A stretch of 64,000 bases of DNA from Algibacter sp. L3A6 (GCF_009796825.1 NZ_CP047030.1:3532501-3596500), one strand, 5' to 3'; counted from the stretch's first letter, positions 43,713 to 52,564 are shown. Translations and numbers: made by a program. The notes: generated from the sequence alone by a model not told the origin.

Positions 43713-46112
43713 TTAATAATTTATTTTTAATTGTAACATAAAATTTCTTCCTAAATCATCGGCGAAATATCTTAATCTATTAAGGTATTCTCTATAAGAA
43801 GTATTAAAAATGTTTGTAATATTCAGACCTATATTTAGATCTGATTTTTCAGAAAGTTTAACCGTTATATCACTTTCAAAATGCATTAAATGATAGGTTG
43901 GAGGAGGAGTACTAATATCTAATAATACAAATTCTTCGGTTGTAGGAATAAACACCTCAAAATTATTATCAGGATAGTCATTTTGCTTGAAAACCAACTC
44001 ACTTTGTAATTCGGCATTAAAATTCAGCCATTTTTTATTTGAATAACCTATCGCATTAACGGTTTTAAAAGAAGGCATATCGATTAAAGCTTCTTTTTCT
44101 GTGAGGTTTCTACCTTTTATAAAAGCTGTTTTATTATTTAAATTCCATTGATTATTAAACTTATAATTGGCACTTATATCCAACCCATATAATAAGGCAT
44201 TGGTTTGGAAATACTCCCAAACAGGAAAAGCACCTCTTATGGTTGTTTCTGTTCCTGTAGGTTTTATATAAATATAATCACTAATGTTATTTAAATAACT
44301 TTCCAGATTTAAGGTTAGTTTCTCATTTTTAAATAAATATGACGCACCAATACGGTTTGATGTTTCTTGCTTTATACGCAAATCGCCTAATTCTATTCGT
44401 GCTGCAGAGTGGTGTAAACCATCACTAAACAACTCGGAAGGGTTTGGCGCTCTGTTTGACAATCCGTAATTAAAAATCACAGAATTATTAGCATTGAATT
44501 TATGGGTAATTCCAGCAGAAGCCGAAACGTTATGATAAGTGAGAACAGGGTTTACTAATAATTGTGTGCCTAAGTCGTCAATTACAATATCCGCAAAATC
44601 CTCGTCATATCCACGTTCTTCCCAGCGGCTTGTTATATAAAACTTTTTAGCATCTATTCTGTTAAAGTCGTAACGTAATCCAAAATCTAAATTAGTATTT
44701 TCATTTAATTTAAATTCTGAAATGGCATAAATTCCGAAATCGTATTTATCATAATCAGGAATTAAACGTCTTACACCAGTATCTGGATTTGCAAAATTAT
44801 TCTGAAAACCAGCATTTACTCCAAACTTATAAATAGCATTGGTATTAGAGTCTATTTTTAAATCAGACTTTAAAGTATGCGTTTTTAAAGTTAGATCTAA
44901 GGCAGGCTTATCTCTGTCATCTCCAACACGAATGTCGTATTCAAACCTTTGGTTGTTTTGGAAATCGTATTGGACTTCTAAACGGCCAAATTTTTTGAAG
45001 CGTTTATAAAAATCTGCTTTAATAACTTGGTGCGTGATCTCTTGCTTGGGGTCATTGATAGCATAACTAAAATCGTCTTGAACTAAGGGTTCTTGACTAT
45101 TTATAGCATTTACTAAATCTTCAATGTTACCAATGTGAGATGCTCTTAAAATACCTATTTCGTTATTTAAGTAACTGTAAAAAACATTGAATCCTTTTTC
45201 GAAAGTTTTAAATCCCGTATTAACAGATAGCCCTTTGGAATTCATGCCTGTATTGGTTAAGTAATAATCTGGAGCTTTAAAATCGCCAAAGCGTTTATGG
45301 GAAGCTTGTCCAGTTAAATACCATCCTTTCTCCCAAGATTTGGTTAATGAAGATGATACATTATAACCTCTACCATTACTTTGCATGCCCAAAATAGTTT
45401 TTCCGTAAAGTGAATCTTTAAGACTAATGTTTTTAGGTTTCAATACAATAACACCACCAATAGCGTCTCCACCATAAGCTAGAGCATTTGCACCTTTAAT
45501 AACGTTTATATACCCTGCAGCATTTAAATCTATATTTGGAGCATGTTCAATGCCCCATTCTTGATCTTGCAAACGCACGTTGTTTGTCATAACGACAATT
45601 CGACTGCTATGCAAACCATTAATTACAGGTTTTACAATAGTGTTTCCTGTATTAATGGATGAAACACCACTTACTCGTTTTAAGGCATCGCCAAGACTAA
45701 AAGCACTAAAGCGTTCAAGAGTTTTTGTTTTTAATTTAGTCTCTTGAGATGTTTTAGTTAGTTTATGATTTCCGCTAGCATCAATTTTAATTTCATGAAG
45801 TTCTTCAATATGGTGCTCCATATTAATTTCATATTGAGTATCTCCATTAATTTGAATTTCTATTCTTTTAGTTTCGCACCCTAAATGCGATATTTCAAGA
45901 GTTAAAAGTCCTTTACAGAGATTTTCAATACTATAGTTGCCATCAATATCAGATGTTGTATATCTGTCGAGAGATTCAATATAGATGGCAGCACCAGTAA
46001 TTGCAGACCCATCATGGAAATCATGCACATTACCCGAAAGCTTATAATTGCAATTTTGACTATAAGCAATGCTGAAAATACAACATGCTATAATCATTAT
46101 ATAGTGTTTCAT
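43713..46112 (-). CDS. TonB-dependent receptor, ZnuD-like
   Basis: The 799-residue outer-membrane receptor has a signal peptide (1-18), a carboxypeptidase-like N-domain (about 22-100; GNVHDFHDGSAITGAAIYIE), a plug (about 120-235; INGLHSSRIVVMTNNVRLQ, then DQEWGIEHAPNIDLN) and a 22-strand-type barrel that ends FMLQLKINY. The plug segment and RAPNPSELFSDGLHHSAAR in the barrel resemble ZnuD-type zinc receptors. Many His residues sit in loops. With the His-rich small protein before it and the acidic lipoprotein after it, it is a likely uptake system for zinc or another divalent metal; specificity is inference. Confidence 0.88.
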   Translation of the reverse strand: MKHYIMIIACCIFSIAYSQNCNYKLSGNVHDFHDGSAITGAAIYIESLDRYTTSDIDGNYSIENLCKGLLTLEISHLGCETKRIEIQINGDTQYEINMEHHIEELHEIKIDASGNHKLTKTSQETKLKTKTLERFSAFSLGDALKRVSGVSSINTGNTIVKPVINGLHSSRIVVMTNNVRLQDQEWGIEHAPNIDLNAAGYINVIKGANALAYGGDAIGGVIVLKPKNISLKDSLYGKTILGMQSNGRGYNVSSSLTKSWEKGWYLTGQASHKRFGDFKAPDYYLTNTGMNSKGLSVNTGFKTFEKGFNVFYSYLNNEIGILRASHIGNIEDLVNAINSQEPLVQDDFSYAINDPKQEITHQVIKADFYKRFKKFGRLEVQYDFQNNQRFEYDIRVGDDRDKPALDLTLKTHTLKSDLKIDSNTNAIYKFGVNAGFQNNFANPDTGVRRLIPDYDKYDFGIYAISEFKLNENTNLDFGLRYDFNRIDAKKFYITSRWEERGYDEDFADIVIDDLGTQLLVNPVLTYHNVSASAGITHKFNANNSVIFNYGLSNRAPNPSELFSDGLHHSAARIELGDLRIKQETSNRIGASYLFKNEKLTLNLESYLNNISDYIYIKPTGTETTIRGAFPVWEYFQTNALLYGLDISANYKFNNQWNLNNKTAFIKGRNLTEKEALIDMPSFKTVNAIGYSNKKWLNFNAELQSELVFKQNDYPDNNFEVFIPTTEEFVLLDISTPPPTYHLMHFESDITVKLSEKSDLNIGLNITNIFNTSYREYLNRLRYFADDLGRNFMLQLKINY

Positions 46113-46145
46113 TACTAAATTTTAGTTTAAAATAAATGCTTGCTT

Positions 46146-46478
46146 TTATACTAAAACGGGAGGGCCTCTTAAAGAGAAAGATAAAGGCCGATGATTATTA
46201 AGAAATTTATATGTTACGTTATAAATACGCGCAGGGTATGAAATTTGAAATAATTGATCAAATTCTTCCGATAATTTAAAATGATGGTTTATATTGAATT
46301 TTTGAAATTCACAATCTAAATCTATTTTATGGATATGCGTACTATCTGCACCTAAACAAACTTTGTGATTATTATGGGCAAAAATATGCACTATTTTAAC
46401 TCCTGAAGGAACGAATAGCATAAGTGCTAACAAAACTGTTAGCGATTTAAAAATGATATGTTTTATTATCGTATTCAA
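46146..46478 (-). CDS. small His/Cys-containing membrane or exported protein
   Basis: A 110-residue product with a TTG start (46478) that follows the TAA of the upstream gene with no gap, so it is translationally coupled. One hydrophobic segment (about 10-30, KSLTVLLALMLFVPSGVKIV) is a signal or anchor. Then come HIFAHNNHKVCLG, STHIHKIDLDC and NINHHFKLS: eight histidines beyond the leader and two cysteines, a plausible metal site. The C-terminus FSLRGPPVLV has the RGPP ending I associate with small proteins next to flavobacterial metal receptors. Function unknown; it probably belongs to the metal-uptake locus. Confidence 0.7.
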   Translation of the reverse strand: MNTIIKHIIFKSLTVLLALMLFVPSGVKIVHIFAHNNHKVCLGADSTHIHKIDLDCEFQKFNINHHFKLSEEFDQLFQISYPARIYNVTYKFLNNHRPLSFSLRGPPVLV

Positions 46479-46973
46479 TTAATCTACAAAACGTTTTAGC
46501 CCAAGTCTACGAAGCATTTTCTTTTCAAAATCCCAGAAAAATTTATATTGTCCAAATAGCCATCCTATACATACAAGGAGGATTTGATAAAAAATAAAAC
46601 CAATGACAATATATAAAATCCAATATGCAAATGTAGGTAAATTGTCTCGGTTAATACCCATAAGTTTTATTAACGGACGACTTACAAAAACAGAAGAGGA
46701 CCCTGTAGAAGCAAAAACCAAGAAAATACTAATTAATTCCCATCGGTAATTGACTTCCCATTTTTTTTCTAGCTTCTCGAAAATTTTAAGAATAAATTTT
46801 AGAAGAACAAAGAATATAACAGCTCCTAAACCTATTAAAAAAGCTGAGTTTTCTTTAGAAATAAATAAGCCTGTCAATTTAATAGAGGAGTAGCCTAATG
46901 CAACCAAACCTATAAAAGGAAAGATGAGTTGCCAATTTTTAGTTATTTGCCAGTTAGCCTTAAATTTTTGCAC
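46479..46973 (-). CDS. DUF6787-like membrane protein
   Basis: A 164-residue membrane protein with four helices: two in 15-75 (FPFIGLVALGYSSIKLTGLF, FLIGLGAVIFFVLLKFILKI), two in 90-145, and a basic tail FFWDFEKKMLRRLGLKRF. ELISIFLVFASTGSSSVFVSRP is the recognisable part. The usual flavobacterial form is a shorter protein with the second half only; this one has an extra N-terminal pair of helices. It follows the DUF6146 gene by 37 nt. No function is known. Confidence 0.75.
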   Translation of the reverse strand: MQKFKANWQITKNWQLIFPFIGLVALGYSSIKLTGLFISKENSAFLIGLGAVIFFVLLKFILKIFEKLEKKWEVNYRWELISIFLVFASTGSSSVFVSRPLIKLMGINRDNLPTFAYWILYIVIGFIFYQILLVCIGWLFGQYKFFWDFEKKMLRRLGLKRFVD

Positions 46974-47010
46974 ATGTTAGGTTTAGAAATGCAAAAATAG
47001 GTAAAGTGTT

Positions 47011-47454
47011 TTAAATACGGGGATTGTAAGGCCCTAATCTTTGTTTATATGTTCGTTGGAAGTAAATAAAGTAATTGTATAGCTTGTAGTTTACTTCGTA
47101 ACCATAATCTATATGGCTTTGATAATCAATTTGTAACTCGTATAAATTACTATTAAATCGAGAGGGTTGGTTCACGCGTTGGTTCCACTCAATAACGTAT
47201 TGATAATTTCTAGTTTCTAAATATTGTTGCGAATAAAAGCCTTCTGGTCGTGCTTGGCTTGCTAACCAAAAGTTAAAACCTGGTTCTATGATGATAATTT
47301 GGTATTCTAAATCGTCGTTTGAAATGGTTACAGTATCACTTAGCTTTTCGTTGGCTGCTTGTTCGTTTTCTGTTTTGTTTGGAACTGCTGTTCTTCCGGT
47401 ATTACAACTAGCAATAAAAGCACAAACTAATAAAAGGTATATAAAATTTTTCAT
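47011..47454 (-). CDS. DUF6146-like lipoprotein
   Basis: A 147-residue lipoprotein with lipobox IASC (Cys17). The conserved part is YQIIIIEPGFNFWLASQARP, NRYQYVIEWNQRV-like text and LYELQIDYQSHIDYGYEVNY, ending KQRLGPYNPRI. It has no known activity. It is the first gene of the five-gene minus-strand run that ends with the metal-type receptor. A candidate -7 box lies 18 nt ahead. Confidence 0.8.
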   Translation of the reverse strand: MKNFIYLLLVCAFIASCNTGRTAVPNKTENEQAANEKLSDTVTISNDDLEYQIIIIEPGFNFWLASQARPEGFYSQQYLETRNYQYVIEWNQRVNQPSRFNSNLYELQIDYQSHIDYGYEVNYKLYNYFIYFQRTYKQRLGPYNPRI

Positions 47455-47471
47455 AATAAATATTGTTTAGT

Positions 47472-47479
47472 CAAACTTA
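47472..47479 (-). promoter_or_regulatory. candidate -7 box (TAAGTTTG) for the DUF6146 run
   Basis: Minus-strand TAAGTTTG fits TAnnTTTG and lies 18 nt ahead of the ATG at 47454. It may drive the whole run down to 43128. No clear -33 box is found and no Fur- or Zur-like palindrome is obvious. Confidence 0.35.
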
Positions 47480-47606
47480 GGCTTCATTACTCTGTTTAAA
47501 AAAGATGAATGAGTAAACCATGTTTTTGACTGAGCGAACGGCTTTAAGTTCATCTTAAATTTACAAAAACCATTCCTTAATACAGATAAACTAAATGGTT
47601 TTAACA

Positions 47607-47639
47607 AAAAAGAGTCAAGCTATTAACTTGACTCTTTTT
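47607..47639. terminator. intrinsic terminator after the DUF937 gene
   Basis: AAAAAGAGTCAAG (47607-47619) pairs perfectly with CTTGACTCTTTTT (47627-47639), loop of 7 nt, 24 nt past the minus-strand DUF937 stop. Runs of A and T on either side would let it act in both directions. Confidence 0.85.
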
Positions 47640-47662
47640 ATATATTTATGTAATTCAGGAAT

Positions 47663-48298
47663 TTATTTACCGAAAAGACCTCCTAAAAGACCTCCAATAC
47701 CGCCAGATTTGCTAGCATTACCAAGTACCATTCCAGCTACATCATCAACAACGCTACCGTCTCCATCTGCATCTAAAATAGACTCTAAGAAACTTTGTTC
47801 TTTATCTGCAGAACTTCCACCAAGTAGACCACCTAATAAACTACCAATTCCGTTAGAATCACTAACGTTTTGTTGTTTAGCTTGGCTGCCTAGAACACCC
47901 ATTAAAATAGGAGCTGCAACTTTTAATATGTTGGCAACAGAACCAGCATCTAAACCAGATTTCTGACCAATAACTTGTTCTACACCACTTTGTTTAGCTC
48001 CTAAAACGTGACCTAATATTTTTTCACCATCATTCTTTACAGAATCATCAACACCACCACTAAATAATCCACCAAGATTATCTAAAATGTTACCGTCTTG
48101 TTTACTTTGTATTGCTCCCATAAGTCCTGCTGCACCTTCTGGTGTTGCTGCATTACGTTGCATAGCTTTCATTAAAACTGGTAAAGCCATTGTTAATACG
48201 CTTCCTGTTTTGTCTGCGTCGTTTCCAGTTGATCCGGCAACACCGCTAATGATTGATTTTCCTAAGTCACTGCTTAATAAGTCTAAAATTCCTGACAT
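47663..48298 (-). CDS. DUF937 domain protein
   Basis: A 211-residue cytoplasmic protein rich in Gly, Ser and Ala: MSGILDLLSSDLGKSIISGV at the start, KVAAPILMGVLGSQAKQQ in the middle and IGGLLGGLFGK at the end. DUF937 is the domain seen here (about 10-140), related to the YidB group. ESILDADGDGSVVDDVAGMVLG at about 165-190 has an EF-hand-like DADGDGS loop, a possible calcium site. It follows serA by 197 nt. Function unknown. Confidence 0.88.
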   Translation of the reverse strand: MSGILDLLSSDLGKSIISGVAGSTGNDADKTGSVLTMALPVLMKAMQRNAATPEGAAGLMGAIQSKQDGNILDNLGGLFSGGVDDSVKNDGEKILGHVLGAKQSGVEQVIGQKSGLDAGSVANILKVAAPILMGVLGSQAKQQNVSDSNGIGSLLGGLLGGSSADKEQSFLESILDADGDGSVVDDVAGMVLGNASKSGGIGGLLGGLFGK

Positions 48299-48438
48299 TT
48301 GTTTTGTTTTTTTAAGTAATACCTATTTAGAAGAAAAAGGTATCTAGGGTTTATAAATTGGATTTCAAGGTACAAAAAAAGTCCTTACTTCTAATATTAG
48401 GACACATAATTTCCCGATAGGTCACATTTAAAATAAAG

Positions 48439-48472
48439 AAACCCTCAAAACATAAAGTTAAGAGGGTTTTTA
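48439..48472 (-). terminator. intrinsic terminator after serA
   Basis: AAACCCTC (48439-48446) pairs with GAGGGTTT (48462-48469), loop of 15 nt, about 25 nt beyond the stop of the serA gene as read on the minus strand, with a T-rich tract following. Confidence 0.7.
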
Positions 48473-48494
48473 TAAATTTAATTATTACTAATTC

Positions 48495-49445
48495 TTATCC
48501 AAGAATAGAAATAATTTGAGTTGCTAATTCTGTACCAATTCTATCTTGCGCTTGGTTAGTTGCAGCACCAATATGCGGTGTAAGCGATAACGCAGAATTC
48601 ATTAGTAATTGCATTTCTGGTTTAGGTTCTTTTTCAAAAACATCTAATGCAGCTCCTGCTACTTTTCCACTTTCAATAGCTTTAACAAGTGCTATTTCGT
48701 TAACTACGCCACCACGTGCCGCGTTAGCAATAATAACACCATCTTTCATTATTTTGAATTCAGCCTCGTCGATAACGTAATCATCTTGAGCAGGAACGTG
48801 AAGTGTAACAAAGTCAGATTGTTTTAAAACTTCATCTTTAGAAATTGTTTTAATATCAAAGTTTACTTTTTGACCATCAAAGAAATCTAACTCTAAGTTA
48901 GCATTTTCTAAAAATGGATCGAAAGCAACCACTTTCATACCAGCACCTAAAGCTACTTTTGCAGTGGCTTGACCAATACGACCAAAACCTAAAACACCTA
49001 AAGTTTTTCCTTTAAGCTCAGTTCCTTTAGCATAAGCCTTCTTTAAACCTTTAAAGTTGCTATCACCTTCTAGAGGCATATCGCGGTTTGAGTTATGTAA
49101 AAAACGAGCTAAACCGTAAAAGTGACCAAATACTAATTCTGCCACAGAGTGAGAAGAAGCAGCTGGTGTATTAATTACAGAAAGTCCTTTTTCGCGAGCA
49201 TACTCTACATCAATGTTGTCCATACCAACACCACCGCGACCAATAATTTTTAATCCTGGGCAAGCATCGATTAAATCTTTTCGTACTGTAGTTGCACTAC
49301 GTACTAATAAAACAGCGATGTCTTTTTCGTTGATATAGTTTATTAATTGTTCTTGAGCTACAGTTGTTGTAATTACTTCGTAACCTGCTTTTTCTAAGGC
49401 ATCAATTCCACTTTGAGAAACGCCATCGTTTGCTAATACTTTCAT
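48495..49445 (-). CDS. serA: D-3-phosphoglycerate dehydrogenase (short form)
   Basis: The 316-residue D-2-hydroxyacid dehydrogenase has the NAD fold motif TLGVLGFGRIGQATAKVA and the catalytic trio in NAARGGVVNE (Arg), DVFEKEP (Glu) and LTPHIGAAT (His). It lacks the ACT domain of the long SerA. Being next to serC argues for phosphoglycerate as substrate. The frame is open to 49469 (MGIKKRIT) but MKVLANDGVSQSG at 49445 is the better start. It would supply 3-phosphohydroxypyruvate to SerC; SerB at 17.4 kb completes the route. Confidence 0.94.
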   Translation of the reverse strand: MKVLANDGVSQSGIDALEKAGYEVITTTVAQEQLINYINEKDIAVLLVRSATTVRKDLIDACPGLKIIGRGGVGMDNIDVEYAREKGLSVINTPAASSHSVAELVFGHFYGLARFLHNSNRDMPLEGDSNFKGLKKAYAKGTELKGKTLGVLGFGRIGQATAKVALGAGMKVVAFDPFLENANLELDFFDGQKVNFDIKTISKDEVLKQSDFVTLHVPAQDDYVIDEAEFKIMKDGVIIANAARGGVVNEIALVKAIESGKVAGAALDVFEKEPKPEMQLLMNSALSLTPHIGAATNQAQDRIGTELATQIISILG

Positions 49446-49459
49446 TGTAATTCTTTTTT

Positions 49460-49537
49460 TTATTCCCACGAAAGTGGAAATTTTTTTATTTAATTATAGT
49501 TGTTGTCTTTATTATATTTCTGCTAACGCAGAAATCA
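49460..49537 (-). repeat. two small repeat-type hairpins in the serC-serA gap
   Basis: In the 104-nt gap between serC and serA there are two compact hairpins. One, ATTTCTGC-TAAC-GCAGAAAT (49516-49535), has 8 bp. The other, TTCCAC-TTTC-GTGGGAA as read on the minus strand (about 49463-49479), has about 7 bp with one G-U. Both have the look of the short interspersed TTTCyGC/TTCCyAC palindromes common in flavobacterial intergenic DNA. They sit in the serA leader. Confidence 0.5.
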
Positions 49538-49549
49538 AAAAGCTGAGTT

Positions 49550-50614
49550 TTAAGCTTTCGCTTCTAATTCACTCATAACTTCTACAAGTGCTTTTACGCT
49601 ATCTAAAGGTAAAGCATTGTACATAGAAGCACGGTAACCACCAACACTACGGTGACCATTAACAGCGCTAATTCCTGCTTCTTTCAACATAGTTTCAAAC
49701 GTTTCTTTTAAGTTATCGTTTGTAAGGTTGAAGGTTGCATTCATCATAGAACGATCGTCCTTAGCGGCGAAACCTTTAAATAATGGATTCAAATCGATTT
49801 CAGAATACATTAAACGAGATTTCTTTTCGTTTTCTTCTGCAATAGCTGCAACACCACCTAAACCTTTTAACCATTCTAAGGTTAACATAGTTGTGTAAAC
49901 AGGGAATACAGGAGGCGTGTTAAACATACTACCCGCTTTGATGTGTAATTTGTAATCCATGATAGATGGAATATCGCGAGATACTTTCCCTAAAATATCT
50001 TCTTTAATAACAACTAAAGTTGTTCCTGCAGGGCCTATGTTTTTTTGAGCTCCAGCATAAATAAGATCGAATTGAGAATAATCTATAACACGAGAAAAGA
50101 TATCACTACTCATGTCGCAAACCATAGGTACACTTGTTTTTGGAAACGATTTCATTTGTGTTCCAAAAATAGTATTGTTTGATGTGCAATGGAAGTAATC
50201 ATAGTCCGAAGGAACATCGTAACCTTTAGGGATATAGTTGTAATTTGCATCGGCAGAAGATGCTACTTCGTAAATATCATCTAATTTTTTAGCCTCTTTA
50301 ATAGCTTTGGCACTCCAAGCTCCAGTGTTTAAATAACCTGCTCTTTTTTCTAAAAGATTCATAGCTACCATTAAAAACTGTGTACTTGCGCCACCTTGTA
50401 AAAATAATGCTTTATAACCTTTACCTTCTAAACCTAATAATTCTAAAGCTAAAGCTCTAGCATTTTCCATAATATCAACAAATTCTTTACTTCTGTGTGA
50501 TATTTCGATTAAAGATAAACCTGTATTATTGTAATCAACTATAGCCTCGGAAGCTTTTAATAATACACTTTGAGGTAAAATACTTGGTCCTGCACTAAAG
50601 TTATGTTTTTTCAT
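49550..50614 (-). CDS. serC: phosphoserine aminotransferase
   Basis: The 354-residue PLP enzyme turns 3-phosphohydroxypyruvate and glutamate into phosphoserine and 2-oxoglutarate. It starts MKKHNFSAGPSILPQSVL, has the PLP-binding Lys in YAGAQKNIGPAGTT and ends with GGYRASMYNALPLDSV. Some SerC enzymes also act in pyridoxal phosphate synthesis. It lies 163 nt after a LuxC-type reductase gene and 104 nt ahead of serA. Confidence 0.97.
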   Translation of the reverse strand: MKKHNFSAGPSILPQSVLLKASEAIVDYNNTGLSLIEISHRSKEFVDIMENARALALELLGLEGKGYKALFLQGGASTQFLMVAMNLLEKRAGYLNTGAWSAKAIKEAKKLDDIYEVASSADANYNYIPKGYDVPSDYDYFHCTSNNTIFGTQMKSFPKTSVPMVCDMSSDIFSRVIDYSQFDLIYAGAQKNIGPAGTTLVVIKEDILGKVSRDIPSIMDYKLHIKAGSMFNTPPVFPVYTTMLTLEWLKGLGGVAAIAEENEKKSRLMYSEIDLNPLFKGFAAKDDRSMMNATFNLTNDNLKETFETMLKEAGISAVNGHRSVGGYRASMYNALPLDSVKALVEVMSELEAKA

Positions 50615-50777
50615 TTGTAAAGTTATATGGTTTTTTAATGGTTTTAAATATCATCCAAATTATACATTTTGTTATACTTTAAAAATGTGGATGTTTCATT
50701 TAAATTTTCAAAAAATGTAAGATACAAAGTTGCTAATTAATTGCTGAATTGGTGTTAAAAATTCGATAATTTTTTCG

Positions 50778-51836
50778 TCAAATCGCTAACAAAAATTCAA
50801 CAGAATCGACACTATCCGCATAATCCCAAAGTTCTGGTTTTTGTGTGGCTCCAAATGCGATTTCGTTTTTTGCGAATCCTTTGGATACTACGCATTGTAT
50901 TTTCCCTGAATCTGCTTCTAATTTTTCATTTAAAGCCGCTTCAGAATCGTAATACTCATAAAATAGGGTTGCAATAGGCGAAGCGTAACTTTCATCTTCT
51001 TTTATCATAAAGAATCCGTTTTCTAACATATCGAATTCACTCATTAAATATACGGCTTTGTTATAATCGTAATTATTGGCGTATTTTGCTTTGTTTACAA
51101 TATCATGCCAATGGTAAATACCTTGAAAAAAGCCGTCAAATTTATAACCTTTAGGTACATAGAGTTTAGATATGTTTCTACAACCAAGACCATAATACCT
51201 AAAAATATCTTCCGATAGATTTTTTAAATCATCTTCAGTTTCGTTTCCGGTTAAAACCGCAACCGAATTTCTATTATTTCTTATTATAGAAGGTTTTCCT
51301 TTAAAATAATATTCAAAATAGCGGGCTGTATTGTCGCTTCCGGTAGCAATAACGGCATCAAAATCGGTAAGTTTTTCTTCCGTAAAGGTCATTTTACCTT
51401 TATACTGAGGTTCTACAAATTCTAAGTATTTAGCTAAATACGGTAGTAGATGCTTATCGTTACTCGATTGTTTTACAACAACCTGATGTCCTGAAATTAA
51501 TACGGCAAGAAAATCATGAAACCCAACTAAAGGAATATTCCCAGCCATAATAATAGCTACTTTTTTAGGTGTTACGCTATTAAACTGATAAGCATTAAGC
51601 CATGTGTTTAGCTTTTCGGGTGTTAAACTATCTGCCCAACCTTGCAATGCGAAAGCCATGTTTTCTTTAGTAAACCAGCCGTTATGTTCTTCGGCAAGTT
51701 TTAGTTGGTGCTTAAAACCATCGAAAAACACATCGTTATGTTCAATATTATCTTTCTTTTGTATCACTTCGTTAGAAAATTGACTTAAAAATTCTCCTAA
51801 TTTTACAAAAGCGTTAATTCTTTCTTGTAAATTCAT
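50778..51836 (-). CDS. acyl-CoA reductase (LuxC-like)
   Basis: The 352-residue protein belongs to the LuxC-type acyl-CoA/fatty acid reductases of the aldehyde dehydrogenase superfamily: KKVAIIMAGNIPLVGFHD, VVKQSSNDKHLLPYLA, AVIATGSDNTARYFEYYF, SIIRNNRNSVAVL and YGLGCRNISKLYVP, whose cysteine is the probable acyl-enzyme site. It has no lux genes near. In this order, between a ferredoxin and serC, it recurs in flavobacteria, but its substrate is unknown. Divergent from the ferredoxin with 97 nt between. Confidence 0.9.
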   Translation of the reverse strand: MNLQERINAFVKLGEFLSQFSNEVIQKKDNIEHNDVFFDGFKHQLKLAEEHNGWFTKENMAFALQGWADSLTPEKLNTWLNAYQFNSVTPKKVAIIMAGNIPLVGFHDFLAVLISGHQVVVKQSSNDKHLLPYLAKYLEFVEPQYKGKMTFTEEKLTDFDAVIATGSDNTARYFEYYFKGKPSIIRNNRNSVAVLTGNETEDDLKNLSEDIFRYYGLGCRNISKLYVPKGYKFDGFFQGIYHWHDIVNKAKYANNYDYNKAVYLMSEFDMLENGFFMIKEDESYASPIATLFYEYYDSEAALNEKLEADSGKIQCVVSKGFAKNEIAFGATQKPELWDYADSVDSVEFLLAI

Positions 51837-51842
51837 TCTTAA

Positions 51843-51874
51843 TTTGGTTATGAATAGTTTTGGCTTTATTTTTG
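51843..51874 (+). promoter_or_regulatory. promoter for the ferredoxin gene (TTTG-N20-TATTTTTG)
   Basis: TTTG at 51843-51846 and TATTTTTG at 51867-51874 are separated by 20 nt, matching the Bacteroidota -33/-7 promoter pattern. It is the best promoter match in the window and lies 60 nt ahead of the ferredoxin ATG. A minus-strand TAAATTTG (51881-51888) in the same gap could serve the acyl-CoA reductase. Confidence 0.6.
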
Positions 51875-51933
51875 CAACTGCAAATTTAAGGAAACTGTAA
51901 TAGAGTTCTTAAATTTTAAAAATAAAAATTACT

Positions 51934-52287
51934 ATGGCAATTATAATAACAGACGAGTGTATAAATTGTGGGGCTTGTGAACCTGAGTGCCCAAATACAG
52001 CAATATATGAAGGTGCCGATGACTGGCGCTATAAAGACGGTACAAGTTTAGATGGTACTGTTGTTTTAACAAACGGACATGAAGTAGACGCTGATGAGGC
52101 GCAAGAGCCAATTAGCGATGAGCTTTACTATATTGTACCAGATAAGTGTACAGAGTGTAAAGGTTTCCATGATGAGCCACAATGTGCTGCAGTTTGCCCT
52201 GTAGATTGTTGTGTGCCAGATGAAGATGTTGTAGAAACAGAAGAAGAACTTTTGGCTAAACAACGTTTTATGCATCCAGAAGGATAG
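51934..52287 (+). CDS. 2[4Fe-4S] ferredoxin
   Basis: A 117-residue ferredoxin with two 4Fe-4S clusters: CINCGACEPECP near residue 10 and CTECKGFHDEPQCAAVCPVDCC near residue 72, the second with an eight-residue insertion between the second and third cysteines, as in the YfhL/Alvin-type ferredoxins. Acidic overall (many Asp and Glu). It carries electrons for cytoplasmic reductases; a link to the divergent acyl-CoA reductase is possible but not shown. Confidence 0.95.
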   Translation: MAIIITDECINCGACEPECPNTAIYEGADDWRYKDGTSLDGTVVLTNGHEVDADEAQEPISDELYYIVPDKCTECKGFHDEPQCAAVCPVDCCVPDEDVVETEEELLAKQRFMHPEG

Positions 52288-52314
52288 AAAATAAAAACGT
52301 TTTAAATACAGAAG

Positions 52315-52346
52315 AATCCTGAGCTTAGCGCTTAGGATTTTTTTTT
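52315..52346 (+). terminator. intrinsic terminator after the ferredoxin gene
   Basis: AATCCTGAGC (52315-52324) pairs with GCTTAGGATT (52330-52339) with one G-U, loop of 5 nt, followed by a run of T to 52346. It is 28 nt past the stop. Confidence 0.85.
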
Positions 52347-52564
52347 GTGATAAACTGAAACCGAATTTCTCTGCTAAAAGAAGTGCTATTTTAGGTATTT
52401 GGAAAGTATTAAGGGTGTTTTGTTGTTAATTCGTAAGAAATTCGATTGAGTTAAATTTTACTTCAATTATGATATTTATTAATCTAATAAAGACCATATT
52501 AAGCACGGAATGGGTGTATTTTTGAATTAAATAGTCTCAAGATTAGACGTAAACTCCTTTTAGT

